Shown piece by piece: positions 46,560 to 56,694 of a DNA stretch of 64,000 nucleotides. A model generated the notes under the pieces. The model was given only the letters and a program-made list of their open reading frames with translations. It was not told the DNA's origin and searched no databases. The position numbers and the translations under genes are program-made. Source of the stretch: Ryuthela nishihirai (taxonomy: Eukaryota > Arthropoda > Arachnida > Araneae > Heptathelidae); contig JAWZYU010000125.1 in NCBI GenBank assembly GCA_038380435.1, forward strand, positions 434,001 to 498,000. The letters are read 5' to 3'. Numbering within the stretch: the first letter of the stretch is position 1; each line of letters opens with the position of its first letter.

Positions 46560-46610
46560 TGAATCTATCTAGAGAGATGTGGGTTCGATTCCCGTCGAAA
46601 TTTTTTTCAG
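46560..46610 (+). other. Isolated B-box-like motif
   Basis: ATGTGGGTTCGATTCCCGTC matches the tRNA T-loop or B-box consensus. I see no paired A-box, so it is probably a SINE remnant. Confidence 0.35.
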
Positions 46611-46849
46611 ATGTTTTTAATAATAATGTGAAAATATTTTTTTTTGAAAATAGAAATAATTCCGAGTGAAATGAAACAAAATATTTGCTTTTTTTGAGGC
46701 TATATTTTAGTTTGTTTTCCGTTGTACTGCTCTTCTAGATCTTTATTAAGTTCATGCAAGATTTTGAAATCAAGTTTTTTTTTTAAATGTTCCTTAATTT
46801 TCTTATTTTAATATGTAGTGTTTTCCAATGTGGGTTAATTTGGTTGAAT

Positions 46850-47810
46850 TTGAAGAAATATAATTTTCAGAACCATTTGATTCTTTCGATTCAGAAATCA
46901 AAGGTTTTTCAATGTCACTTGATTCTTTCAATTCGGAAATCTAAATTGTTTTTTTTAATATCACTTGATTCTTTCAATACGAAAATCAAGTGGTTTTCAA
47001 TGTTACAGGCACTCTTTCTTGATTGTGAAATAAAGTGTTTTTCGACGTCACCTGATTTTGTTGATTTCGGAAACAGCAATTTTTTTGATATCATTCAGTT
47101 TTATTGATTTTGAAATCAAATATTTTTCAACATCACTTGATTCTATTGATTTTGAAATTATGTGTTTTTGAAAATCACTTCGTTCTGTTTATTTTAAAAT
47201 AGTATTTTTTAAACATTACTTGGTTCCGTGATTTTGAAATTTCACCTTTTTCAACATCATTTGATTCTGTCGATTTTAAAATTTCGTCTTTTTCAACATC
47301 ACTTGATTCTGAAATCACCTCTTTTTTCAATATCACTTGATTCTGAAATCACCTCTTTTTTCAATATCACTTGATTCTGTTGATTTTGAAATTATGTTTT
47401 TGTCTACATCACTTGATTCTGTTGATATTCAAATTACAGTTTTTCAACATCCATAGACATTCTTCATTTTGAAATAAAGTGTTTTTCCACACACCTGGTT
47501 TTTTGTTGATTTTTGTAAACAGAAATTTTCGTATCATTTGGTTTTGTTAATTTTGAAATCAAATATTTTTCAACATCACTTGATTCTGTTGATTTTGAAA
47601 TTGCGTGTTTGTCAACTCACTGGATTCTGTGGATTTTGAAATTTGTGTGTTCAGCATAGTTGATTCCTTTTATTTTAAAATTACATATTTTCCAGCATCA
47701 CTTGAGTGTGTTGATTTTGAAAGTACGTGCTTTTCATTGGATAAATCAAGTGTTTTCAACATTTCTTGATGTTTTTGCTTTTGAAGTCAGGTGTTTTCAA
47801 CCAAAAAATT
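46850..47810. repeat. 42-bp minisatellite array, diverged
   Basis: About 20 units with consensus around CACTTGATTCTGTTGATTTT and GAAAT...TTTTTCAACAT. Most units are 41-43 bp. Two consecutive units near 47300-47370 carry the same 8-bp internal deletion (GATTCTGAAATCACC), showing recent unit duplication. Both strands are often open because 42 is a multiple of three, but stops interrupt both. Confidence 0.88.
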
Positions 47811-47859
47811 TCAAAAATAAATTTTTATCACTGAGATCTGTATTACATAAAAAATTTTA

Positions 47860-48864
47860 TTAATAACTATACACGAGCTTACGTATTCGACGATACCCTG
47901 CAACAATATTTAAAGTTTTTATATTGTTCAAGAGAGTCACGAACAGCAAAAGAGTTTTCTAAATTCGGATTCTTGTTAAATGCTACTAAGAACGAGATTC
48001 ATCCGACGCTAAGCTGCATACAAATGAGCTAATTTGAGAACAGCGAAAAATAGAACTAATAAATGCGTAGAATTGAACTCTTTTAGCTCTAACAAGTCAT
48101 TGGGGACGAAAAAAAAATGGAAGTGAAAAAATAGAATTAGTAGATTAGGAAATAGGCCATAGATGTATAATTACCATAATAACAGCTCACAATAATTTGA
48201 CAGCTTTTCCACAAAAGCAGGGAACGAATTTAGATTCTTTGCTTTCCTTCCGCTAGATAAATCAGATGGTGTTGGAGATATAATCTGACTTGCGTGTAAG
48301 TCAATTATAAATCAAGTTTTGATGTTAGTTATTGATAAGCGAGTTGAAGTTGGTACAGTGTCTGACATTGTCATAAATCATACCTTGAGACTGACAAAAA
48401 AAAAGGAAATCTCTCACTAAAAGACCGATATCGTTTAAATTAAAGGAATTATGATAAATATAAAAGAACACGATATTCCACGAGACTGGTGCAGAAAACC
48501 CTTTTCCTATTACTAGCTAAACCACTATAGTTATTACTAACGGCGTTCCAAAAGCAAAGAAATTATATTAATAAACCGAAATAAACTGTCTAAAATCGAA
48601 ACAGGATATACAGGATAATGGGAATAAGGGAAAAATTAACAGCCTGGATTGGTTACTTGGTACCCAAAAAAAATTCAGATATTAAAAGATAAATCACAAA
48701 ATAATGTAGCAGTAGTTTCGAATTTTTAAAGCAAAATGTTAGTAGATATTAATATTATATATGAATGCTACAAAAATTGATTACAAGTAATGTAAAATTA
48801 TTATTCTTATTACTTAAAAATGAATAAACAAATTGCAAAAAAAATTTAATTTTTAACATTTCTA
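47860..48864. other. No gene recognised
   Basis: AT-rich but with frequent CpG (17 in 48001-48600). 48450-48560 has a faint reverse-transcriptase-like reading (EHDIPRDWCRK) that I could not extend. Confidence 0.45.
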
Positions 48865-49045
48865 AGATTGATCATAGGGACCTGGGTTCGAACACCAGGA
48901 AAAGGCATGGATGTTTGTGCTGTCTTTCTGCTGAGGTCCTTCCATCCTCACTGACATTATACTATGCGTATAAACTGACAGGCTCTTGATAGACCTCTGT
49001 GGCAAGCAGCTGCTTGAGGGGGTATTTTGTTTATGATTATTTTGA
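48865..49045 (+). mobile_element. SINE-2 copy, head truncated
   Basis: Starts within the head (GATCATAGGGACCTGGGTTC) and keeps the body GGCATGGATGTTTGTGCTG and tail TGGCAAGCAGCTGCTTGAGG. Confidence 0.85.
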
Positions 49046-49510
49046 GATGCACGGAGAATTGTTGCTGATCTCTTCTAAGTGGTATAATTCGTTTTTGGTC
49101 TTAAAATCTGCTATTGTATAATCAATAATTACATCTTTTGTATATTACTAATTAAAATGAGAGTAACAGATGCAAATCGTTCAGAGTTATTTTAGAGCAA
49201 ACTCACAAACATGAAAAAAAACACTGATAAAAAATTCATTGTGGTTAAATGATTCCACTTATCCTGATAAATAAATAATTTCTAAAACTACCAGTTTGTG
49301 TATTATAAAATATTCTCATCAAAAATAATAGATATTTAATGAAATAACGTTTGATATTTATGGCTCGAAAATAATTTCTTAGGAAAGGAACTTATAAAGC
49401 AACTTTTGTTCTAGTCACCAGTTTCAATCTAAAATTCTTTCACTTAGTGATCTCAGGCAGTTGCATGATAGTATGTAGGCTTCCATAAAGGGCATTCCAC
49501 TGTTGGCGAT

Positions 49511-49561
49511 AGCCCATGGTGTGCAAAAAAGTGCGCTCAGAGGTAAAACAACCCAACCCAA
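49511..49561 (+). mobile_element. SINE-1 stub of 51 bp
   Basis: Only the last 51 bases of SINE-1 (from AGCCCATGGTGTGC to AACCCAACCCAA) are present. They are flanked by an 11-bp target duplication CTGTTGGCGAT (49500-49510, 49562-49572). It interrupts the 5' edge of the jockey-like LINE. Confidence 0.93.
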
Positions 49562-49579
49562 CTGTTGGCGATCGCTAAC

Positions 49580-51576
49580 ATTCGCTTTACAACTCCTACT
49601 GAGGTTAACAAAGCAATTAAATTGTTAAAACCCAGAAAGGCTCCCGGCCTTGACGAAATCACGAACACCATGATCAAACAACTTCTGCCTAGAGCCATTG
49701 TTTAGATCTTTTCTATTTTTAACAGCCTTTTACGTTTGAAATATTTCCCATCGATCTGGAAAAGTGCTGTTACTAAAATGATAAATAAACTGGGGGAAAA
49801 TCCAACCTTTCCCCAGAGTTATCGACCTATCGGTTTTCTCCCATGCTTAGGTAAAGTTTTTGAGATAATTATCTTAAATCACCTAATGGAGAATACTGAT
49901 CACAATGGACTAATTCTAGAAGAACAGTTTGGCTTTAGGCGGAAGCGATCTACAGTTCACCAACTGCTACGAGTAGTGGAAAGGGTTGCCGAATCCTTAA
50001 ATAAGAAAGAGACCGTCGCATCCACCTTTCTGGATGTGGCCAAAGCTTTTGATAAGATCTGGATCGACGGCCTCATCTTTAAAATGATTCAAGCCAACTT
50101 CCATTCGGGTATGACCCATCTTTTATAGTCATATCTGAATGAAAAAACATTTTGTGTTAGGATTGCAACTGCCTTTCCACTGTGAGAAGGAGCGGAGGTG
50201 GCTCAGTCGGTAGCGCGCCTGGTGCGTAATCTATCGTTCCCAGGTTCGAGTCCCAGCTGGGTCAGCGTTGAGATTTATCTCCGCAAAATTCCCCACCCTG
50301 CCCACGGTCAGTAGGGGACACCGATGGGCTTGAAAAGGCCACCGTCCGTCTGATGGGACGTTAAGCCGTGGCTCAGTGTGCGGGAGAGTCATACACTATG
50401 CACGTTAAAGAACATGCTGGATGACCTTGACGGGAGGCTACCATCTGTCTCCCAACAGCTGTTCCAGTGGGTCCCCTCCTCCAACCTTCTCTGAGTCTTC
50501 GGGGTCCTTGTGACCTGGCCATTTAGCCCATGGTGTGCAAAAAAGTGCCGCTCAGAGGTAAAAACAACCCAACAACAACCCACTGTGAGAAACATAGATG
50601 CAAGTGTCCCTCAAGGCTCTTTGTTGGGCCCTGCTCCAACTTCTATATGCACGATCTATCTGATCAACCCCCCGATCTCCATCCTGTCATGACGGCACTT
50701 TACGCTGATGACATTGCTCTACTCTCATCATCACTGAGCCTAAGCCTGACTAACAAAAGGTTGCAGTTTGTTATGGATAAAGTAGAGCGCTGGTACTTCA
50801 AATGGAAAAACAAGATTAACCCAAATAAAAGCCAGTCAGTTCTCTTCTCTAGAAAGAGGATGTTAATCCTGATTCTCCAAAAATTTTTGGGGTTGAAACA
50901 TCCTGATCACCAACGGTGAAATACCTTGGTGTCATTCTTTTATTTCACTTCATTGAACATTTAGAGGTAAACTTCTTTGGCAGAGTTGCAAGATATCTGT
51001 AGTTCAGTAGAACAGTAGTACTTGTCCACTATGGGAGAGAAATGGTCGAGCCACAAGGGATGACCTTGACCCCGGAGGGTCGGTATATCTCCAGGCAGTC
51101 AAGAAGCAGGCTGTTGCGGAAAAAACTTTATTTGAATGCACATATTGATCATGTGCTCTTAAAGACTCAAATCATAAGATGCAAACTTTCACCCCTGATA
51201 GGGTGGAGCTCGAAACTGCCTCCAGAAAAGAAATTATTTCTTTATAAGACTCTTCTGCGGTCAGTTCTGACATGCCTCACCAATGTGGAGTAATACTACC
51301 AACACCAATGTCAGGAAGCTTCAGAGCTTCCAAAATAAAATCCTCAGATCTGTGGTCAGTGTTCCCTGGTTTGTGAAAAACAAGACCGTTCACACTGATT
51401 TGAAAACTGACCACATATACACCCACATTCGGAACCTCGCGCAGACCTTTTTCGTGGCAGTGAGAGATAATCTTTATGATATAATAAGATCCTTGATCAA
51501 TTACGATCCCTCGGTTTTAAACCAAGTCAAGCGTCCTAAGATTATGGTATTTGACACTCGAATGTTTAACTTTTAG
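49580..51576 (+). pseudogene. Jockey-like reverse transcriptase (broken)
   Basis: Motifs: LLKPRKAPGLDEITNTMIKQ, KLGENPTFPQSYRPIGFLPC, EEQFGFRRKRSTVHQLLRV, STFLDVAKAFDKIW, ASVPQGSLLGP and LYADDIALLSS. The catalytic YADD is intact. Stops occur after AIV (about 49704) and after MTHLL. The last open part, 51283-51576, is the usual C-terminal tail with HIRNLAQTFF. It served target-primed reverse transcription when active. Confidence 0.87.
50189..50579 (+). mobile_element. SINE-1 copy inside the jockey-like LINE
   Basis: Full length, plus strand: head GGTGGCTCAGTCGGTAGCGC, B-box GGTTCGAGTCC, tail AACAACCCAACAACAA. Target duplication CCACTGTGAGAA (12 bp) at 50177-50188 and 50580-50591. Confidence 0.95.
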
Positions 51577-51904
51577 TTCTGCTTTTTGTAGCAAATATGT
51601 GTTGCCCTTTTGAGATTTATGAGTTTTAACTTGGTTATTGCCAATCAGGCACTATTTTAGACTTCGAGATATAAGACATAGGCTTGGAGCTCATAATATT
51701 AATTAAGGATATCAGATATCAGATGCTTTGCTAGATTAAGCTCCAACAGGATACTCCAATGTTTTTCAAATTGATATTGACAATAATATCTTATATTCTC
51801 AGTGACGAGGCAAATTTTTTGTGGGTTTGTTGACCTCTAAAATGAGGACAAATATAAATCCGAGGTTAGGATATTAAGATTAGAATTAGATATTAAATAT
51901 TTTC

Positions 51905-52350
51905 TCTTTTGCGTTTAGGATTTTTCTACAATTGTAATTTATTAGAACTCATCCTATTCCAACTATGCAAGGAGATAATAAAGCTGCATTAGGAATTTTC
52001 GGTAATCGTAATTCATTAGAACTCTTCCTGTTCCAACTATACTAGGAGATAATATAGTTGCTTTAGGAATTTTATATAATTGTAATTTATTGGAACTAGT
52101 CCTATTCGAACTGTGCTAGGAGATAATAAAGTTGCTTCAAGAATTTTCCATATGTGTAATTTATTAGAACTCGTCCTATTCGAACTGTGTCAGGAGAAAA
52201 TAAATTTGTTATAAGAATTTTATATAATTGAAATTTATTTTAACTCGTCCTATTCCAACTGTACTAGGAGATAATAAAGTTGTTTAGAAATTTTCTATAA
52301 TTGTAATTTATTAGAACTCTTACTATTCCTATCATGCTAAGAGATGGTAA
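51905..52350. repeat. 74-bp tandem repeat, six units
   Basis: TAGGAGATAATAAAGTTG recurs at 51971, 52045, 52119, 52193, 52267 and about 52340, a constant 74-bp step. Units share TTGTAATTTATTAGAACTC. Confidence 0.93.
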
Positions 52351-52763
52351 AATGTTCGGACCGGAAAAAAAATTACACGTAACTTGATTGATGTTTCGTT
52401 TAATGAATACCTCGAAGGCATTTTTTATCCCCTGAAGTTTTCGAAAGGCAGTGACAATACAAAGAAAAAGATGCTGAAATTTTGAATAGACTGCTATGAT
52501 AAAGAGAGGTAATTTGCATTTCCCAGAATAGTGTTAAATTCCCTTGGGGCAAAAACACGACAGGAAAATGTGATTGACAGATCTAGCTTCCTGTCATTGT
52601 GCTTGTGAGGATGATTAATCTTTAGTATGGTCGGGAATATCATATACGCTTTGTGTGGGGTACGGACTTGGAAATTATGAGCTGAGTATTTTAATTACTC
52701 GTAAACGGGAACATATGAACAAACTTTCGTAATATCACTATTGGTATTAAAATAATGAAATGA

Positions 52764-53372
52764 TGGCCTGTGGCTGAGTGGTTAGCGTGCTAGATTACTG
52801 ATCAAGCGGGGGGGGGGGGGATGGCTCAGTCGGTAGCGCGCCAGGCTCGTAATCTGTAGTTCCCAGGTTCGAGTCCCAGCTGGGTCAGCGTTGAGATTTA
52901 TCTCCGCAAAATTCCCCGCCCTGCCCCACGGTCAGTAGGGAACACCGATGGGCTTGGAAAAGCCGCCGTTCGTCGGATGGGACGTTAAGCCGTGGCCCCG
53001 TGTGCGGGAGAGCCATACCCTGTGCACGTTATAGAACACGCTGGATGGCCTTGATGGGAGGCTACCATCTGTCTCCCAACAGCTGTTCCAGTGGGTCCCC
53101 TCCCCCAACCTTCTCTGAGTCTTCGGGGTCCATGTGACCTGGACATTTAACCCATGGTGTGCAAAAAAGTGCCGCTCAGAGGTAAAACAACCCAACCCAA
53201 CTGATCAAGCGGACCTGGATTCGAGTCCCGTGTAAGGCATGGATGTTTGTGTGGTTTTTCTGCTGAGGACCCGCCATCCTCATTGGCCTTCTACTATATG
53301 GTATAAACTAGAAGGCTCTTGCCAGACCTCAGTGGCAAGCAGCTGCTTCAGAGGCTATTTTTTTATTATTCA
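52764..53372 (+). mobile_element. SINE-2 copy, split by SINE-1
   Basis: The two parts join as GTGGCTGAGTGGTTAGCGTG ... CTGATCAAGCGG ... ACCTGGATTCGAGTCC, then the body and tail GTGGCAAGCAGCTGCTTCAG. This is the best SINE-2 head in the window and shows both Pol III boxes. Confidence 0.92.
52810..53200 (+). mobile_element. SINE-1 copy nested in SINE-2
   Basis: Full length, begins with a G-run and ATGGCTCAGTCGGTAGCGC. Target duplication CTGATCAAGCGG (12 bp) at 52798-52809 and 53201-53212, so SINE-1 was active after this SINE-2 landed. Confidence 0.95.
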
Positions 53373-54344
53373 TGCATAGAATTTCATTATTTAAATGTAG
53401 CATTTCAATATTTTTATGGTTAGGAATAGTAATATCGTATGTTAAATTTTTCGTTGCTGCAGTTTTATCCGGATTATTTGCGATTTTAAAAATTGATTCA
53501 TTCATAGACTTATTCACTAAAAGTAATTAATGCATAAACTACCGCAAACACTTTAAAGTTTGATTTTCTTTTATTTGAATATTGTAGTTGATTATGTATT
53601 AAACACTCAGGAAATTATAAAGAACGGAGACATAAAAATACCTAGTTGGACTGTAAAATGAGTAACTTAAATAACTTTCATATGAAAAAATGCTGCTGAG
53701 GATAAATTTATATTCATATTAACATCAGTCTAAATCACGATTTTAAAGAACATTCAATTTCCTATTTAAAGAGTACGAATGCGAAAACATGAAATAAATC
53801 AATGCTGTTAAATTTTAAAATAACATATATATGTTATTAAAACGTTAATTATATGTGTTAGTAAATTTAACATAACGGTTTTTTTACCCCGTTTGAATTA
53901 ACTTTTCGTATCGATGTATTAAAAGTCATTCTACCATTAAATATTTCCTCTTCTATACTTCTTTAAATATAAAATGAAGGTTGGAAATTTTGAAACAGAT
54001 TTAACTCAGATGTTTTGTTATGATAATATTCAGTCACAATTTTCCATACATAATTTATTTACGTCTTATTTAAGATGTTATTGAGCTTTGAAATAGACTT
54101 CCCATGGATGTAACTTTGCTACGTTCTCAATCAAGTGTGCACTAATCAGTCATGTACTTAAAATTTAATATTTCGGCGGTGATGGTTCTGGAAATTTAAT
54201 TTCGAGGGAGGAAATCGGAGTATTAGTTTAAGGGGGGGGGGGCGGAAAATTTAATTTCAGGGGAATTATTTGTGTGTATAGCATTAATATAACGCTAATA
54301 AATAGGAGCAAATTTTTAAAAATAATTTTTAAATCATTTATATT
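53373..54344. other. No gene recognised
   Basis: AT-rich with a G-run at 54232-54242. The phrase GAAATTTAATTTC near 54190 and 54250 recurs inverted near 63790-63850 with the same C/G-run. Confidence 0.45.
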
Positions 54345-54391
54345 TTTATGCATAATTAATTTCTCTCCTTTCTTCCCTCCTTTCGCTCAAG

Positions 54392-54562
54392 GCTGTCCAG
54401 GCCTTGTGTATCAAGGTGGCCTTGGTTCGAGTCCCGGATAGGCATGGATGTTTGCATTGTTTTTCAACTGAGGTCCCGCCGTTTTCACAGACCTTCTACT
54501 ATGGCGTATAAATTGACATGCTTCTGTCAGACCTGAGTGGCAAGAAGCTGCTTGAACATTCG
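54392..54562 (+). mobile_element. SINE-2 copy (left arm)
   Basis: Has GGTTCGAGTCCCGG, GGCATGGATGTTTGCATTG and the tail GGCAAGAAGCTGCTTGAA. The normal tRNA head is replaced by GGCTGTCCAGGCCTTGTG. Confidence 0.82.
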
Positions 54563-54717
54563 TATAAAGGTCAGTATTAAAATCCACTAGTAATAAAAAT
54601 AGGGGGAAAAAAAGAAAGTTCTAGTTTTTATGGTTACCTGTGCTGACGTCATAACTTAGTGGTACGGCCTTATGTTCTAGGAGGTGTTTGTGTTATGTTG
54701 AACGAACAATAAAAAAT

Positions 54718-54905
54718 AATAAATATCTTTTCAAGCAGCTGCTTGCCACAGAAGTATGACAGGAACCTGTTAATTTATACTATAGAGTAGGTCTGTGAAG
54801 ATGGCGGGACCTCAACCGAAAAACAATGCAAACATCCATGCCTTACTCGGGGGTTTGAAACAAGGCCACCTTGATACACAATTCCTGGACAGCCTTGAGC
54901 AAAAG
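54718..54905 (-). mobile_element. SINE-2 copy (right arm)
   Basis: The minus strand gives the same altered head GGCTGTCCAGGAATTGTG, the SINE-2 body and tail GTGGCAAGCAGCTGCTTGAA, then an ATAAT-rich end. Confidence 0.82.
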
Positions 54906-55169
54906 GGGGAAGAAAGGAGGGGAATTTATTATGCATTAAAATATAAATTATTTAATTTGTTGAAAATTTAAGCAAAACTTTTTCATTTTAAAACTAGCTG
55001 AAAAAATGTAATTTACTCATTAAATTTTATTGAAAAATTCTCAAATATTTTAAAATTAAATGCAAAATTTTTAAAATAAATAACTACCATTTGAATTTTT
55101 AGAAAGAGATATTTAATTTAAACTGTTTTTTTTATATGTATTTGAAAAATAGTATTCATGTTCTTGCAG

Positions 55170-55262
55170 TGTCCGGGTGTGAAGTATCGAGGTGCCTTTG
55201 CTCCAACCCAAATCCCTTTGATCAATAGCCAAGCACGCTAACTACTTGGCCACAGGACTTTT
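55170..55262 (-). mobile_element. SINE-2 head fragment
   Basis: The minus strand reads GTCCTGTGGCCAAGTAGTTA GCGTGCTTGG then GATCAAAGGGATTTGGGTT. The body and tail are missing. Confidence 0.75.
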
Positions 55263-56400
55263 CCGAAAAATAGCAGATAACAATAAAAAAAAGTGTAATT
55301 TCATTATTTAAAAAGTTAGCAAATAAATATAATGGTAGTGTCTAAAATGTTATTTATTAAAATAAAACGAGAAGTATAATAACAGACATTGATTTTTTTA
55401 TATTGATATTTTTTATTTTCTTATTAATTATGAATTATTTATTAGTATCTATCATTATTCTGTTGCTAATGGTAACTGAGGTAAACATAAACAATCATTG
55501 TGAATGGCTAATCTATAGTCATTCTCAGAAGTAAATTCCAAACAAGTATCTCGCACACATTTAATAGCTCCATAAATAAAACTATAAGTCAACAAACCAT
55601 TAAAATACAAACACGAGAAACACTACTAACGAGTATACGAGATTAATATGCATAAAATTTCCGTAAAGCATACAACATCTAAAAGCAAAATCAACTAGCT
55701 CAATGAAACTCCTACAGAATCAATTTTTTCATCTCCACAGTTAATGCTTACATTACTCCTAGTTTCCATAGTTACCTTCACTATCTACGTCGCCAGAGTC
55801 ATTCAAAGACTCGATTTCGTTTGTCTACTGCTCCATTTCCACATTCATTTACACGAGACTCGATAGAAAAAAATTCCAACGCACCTTCCCCGTCAGTTAC
55901 TGAAACGTTAATGGAGCCAACGTTTAACCCTATCACGCAGCTAACAATTATTCCTAAATAACCACGGCAGGGACAGTTATTTTTAGCCGGGCTATTTGAT
56001 GAAGTAATTTTGAGCGTACAGCGCTATTGAGCTCTGTTAGGGGAAACGTAATTCATCATTCATTCGGCTTTCTTCAACGAAGGGTATTAGAGAGTTTAGC
56101 GAAACTGAGTACATTAAAACGAAAACCATTTATAGTTTCTGTGAGCGATGCAGTAATAGGATATCCGCATTATATTTCAGTCACGAAACTTATTTTGTTT
56201 TTGCTTATCAGCAGGAAAAAAAAAAAGATTTTGTTTCGCATTAAGTACGACGGAATAATGTCTTGAACTTTATGAACTTACAGTGGAATATTTATTATTA
56301 TATGGAGAAATCCATTTTACACTGTTACTCAATTATGCGACTTTAATATTCGATTATTCAACACGGAATTTCCTTATATTTTATTTTCCGATATGGACTG
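55263..56400. other. No gene recognised
   Basis: CpG-containing DNA of unclear nature. Short open segments (for example 56027-56266 plus) have no known motif. Confidence 0.4.
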
Positions 56401-56610
56401 TTCTAATATTGTATTATCTAATGCTGATCTTCCTAATATTGTATTATCTAATGCTGATCTTCCTAATATTGTATTATCTAATGCTGATCTTCCTAATATT
56501 GTAATTCCTAATGCTGACCTTCCTAATATTGTATTATCTAACACTGACCTCCTTAATATTGTAATTTCTAAAGCTGACCTTCCTAATAGGGCATTATTCG
56601 ACACTGGCCT
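56401..56610. repeat. 30-bp tandem repeat, seven units
   Basis: Seven head-to-tail units of exactly 30 bp (CCTAATATTGTATTATCTAA plus TGCTGATCTT), the first three nearly identical and later ones diverging. The plus frame reads NIVLSNADLP repeatedly. The pattern ADLPN/IVLSN resembles the A(D/N)LxX rule of pentapeptide-repeat proteins. The frame runs into the G-rich array, and no initiation context or downstream gene supports expression. Confidence 0.93.
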
Positions 56611-56694
56611 TTTCTGCGCGATGGATTGGCCGGGACGGACTTGTCGCTTAGCCCCCTTTTTTCCTCTGGGGTTACCTCAAAGGCCTTGTGTACG

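Larger units (their letters stand above)
49440..51580 (+). mobile_element. Jockey-like LINE, 5'-truncated and dead
   Basis: The reverse transcriptase region of a jockey-clade non-LTR element on the plus strand, with conserved order up to the C-terminal thumb and DHVLLKTQIIRCKL, PPEKKLFLYKTLLRSVLTC. It is interrupted by the SINE-1 stub, a full SINE-1 (50189-50579) and an unidentified insert of about 180 bp (50936-51118). Several stops and shifts are present. Confidence 0.85.
54345..54943. repeat. Inverted pair of SINE-2-bearing repeats
   Basis: The plus copy 54345-54565 and minus copy 54716-54943 match beyond SINE-2 itself, including TGCATAATTAATTTC-type and CTCAAGGCTGTCCAGG flanks. The spacer is about 150 bp. 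A third flank copy lies at 63715-63790. The duplicated unit is thus a larger repeat carrying SINE-2 rather than two independent insertions. Confidence 0.8.

Noticed and set aside
46787..47107. 106-residue plus frame as a small membrane protein
   Set aside because: It lies in the 42-bp minisatellite and its hydrophobic repeat is a translation of the array.
55779..55835. Minus segment TNEIESLNDSGDVDSE with a GTAACT donor, as a possible ANAPC5 5' exon
   Set aside because: No homology, a stop just upstream unless a weak acceptor is assumed, and the other side of the gap gives no linking evidence.
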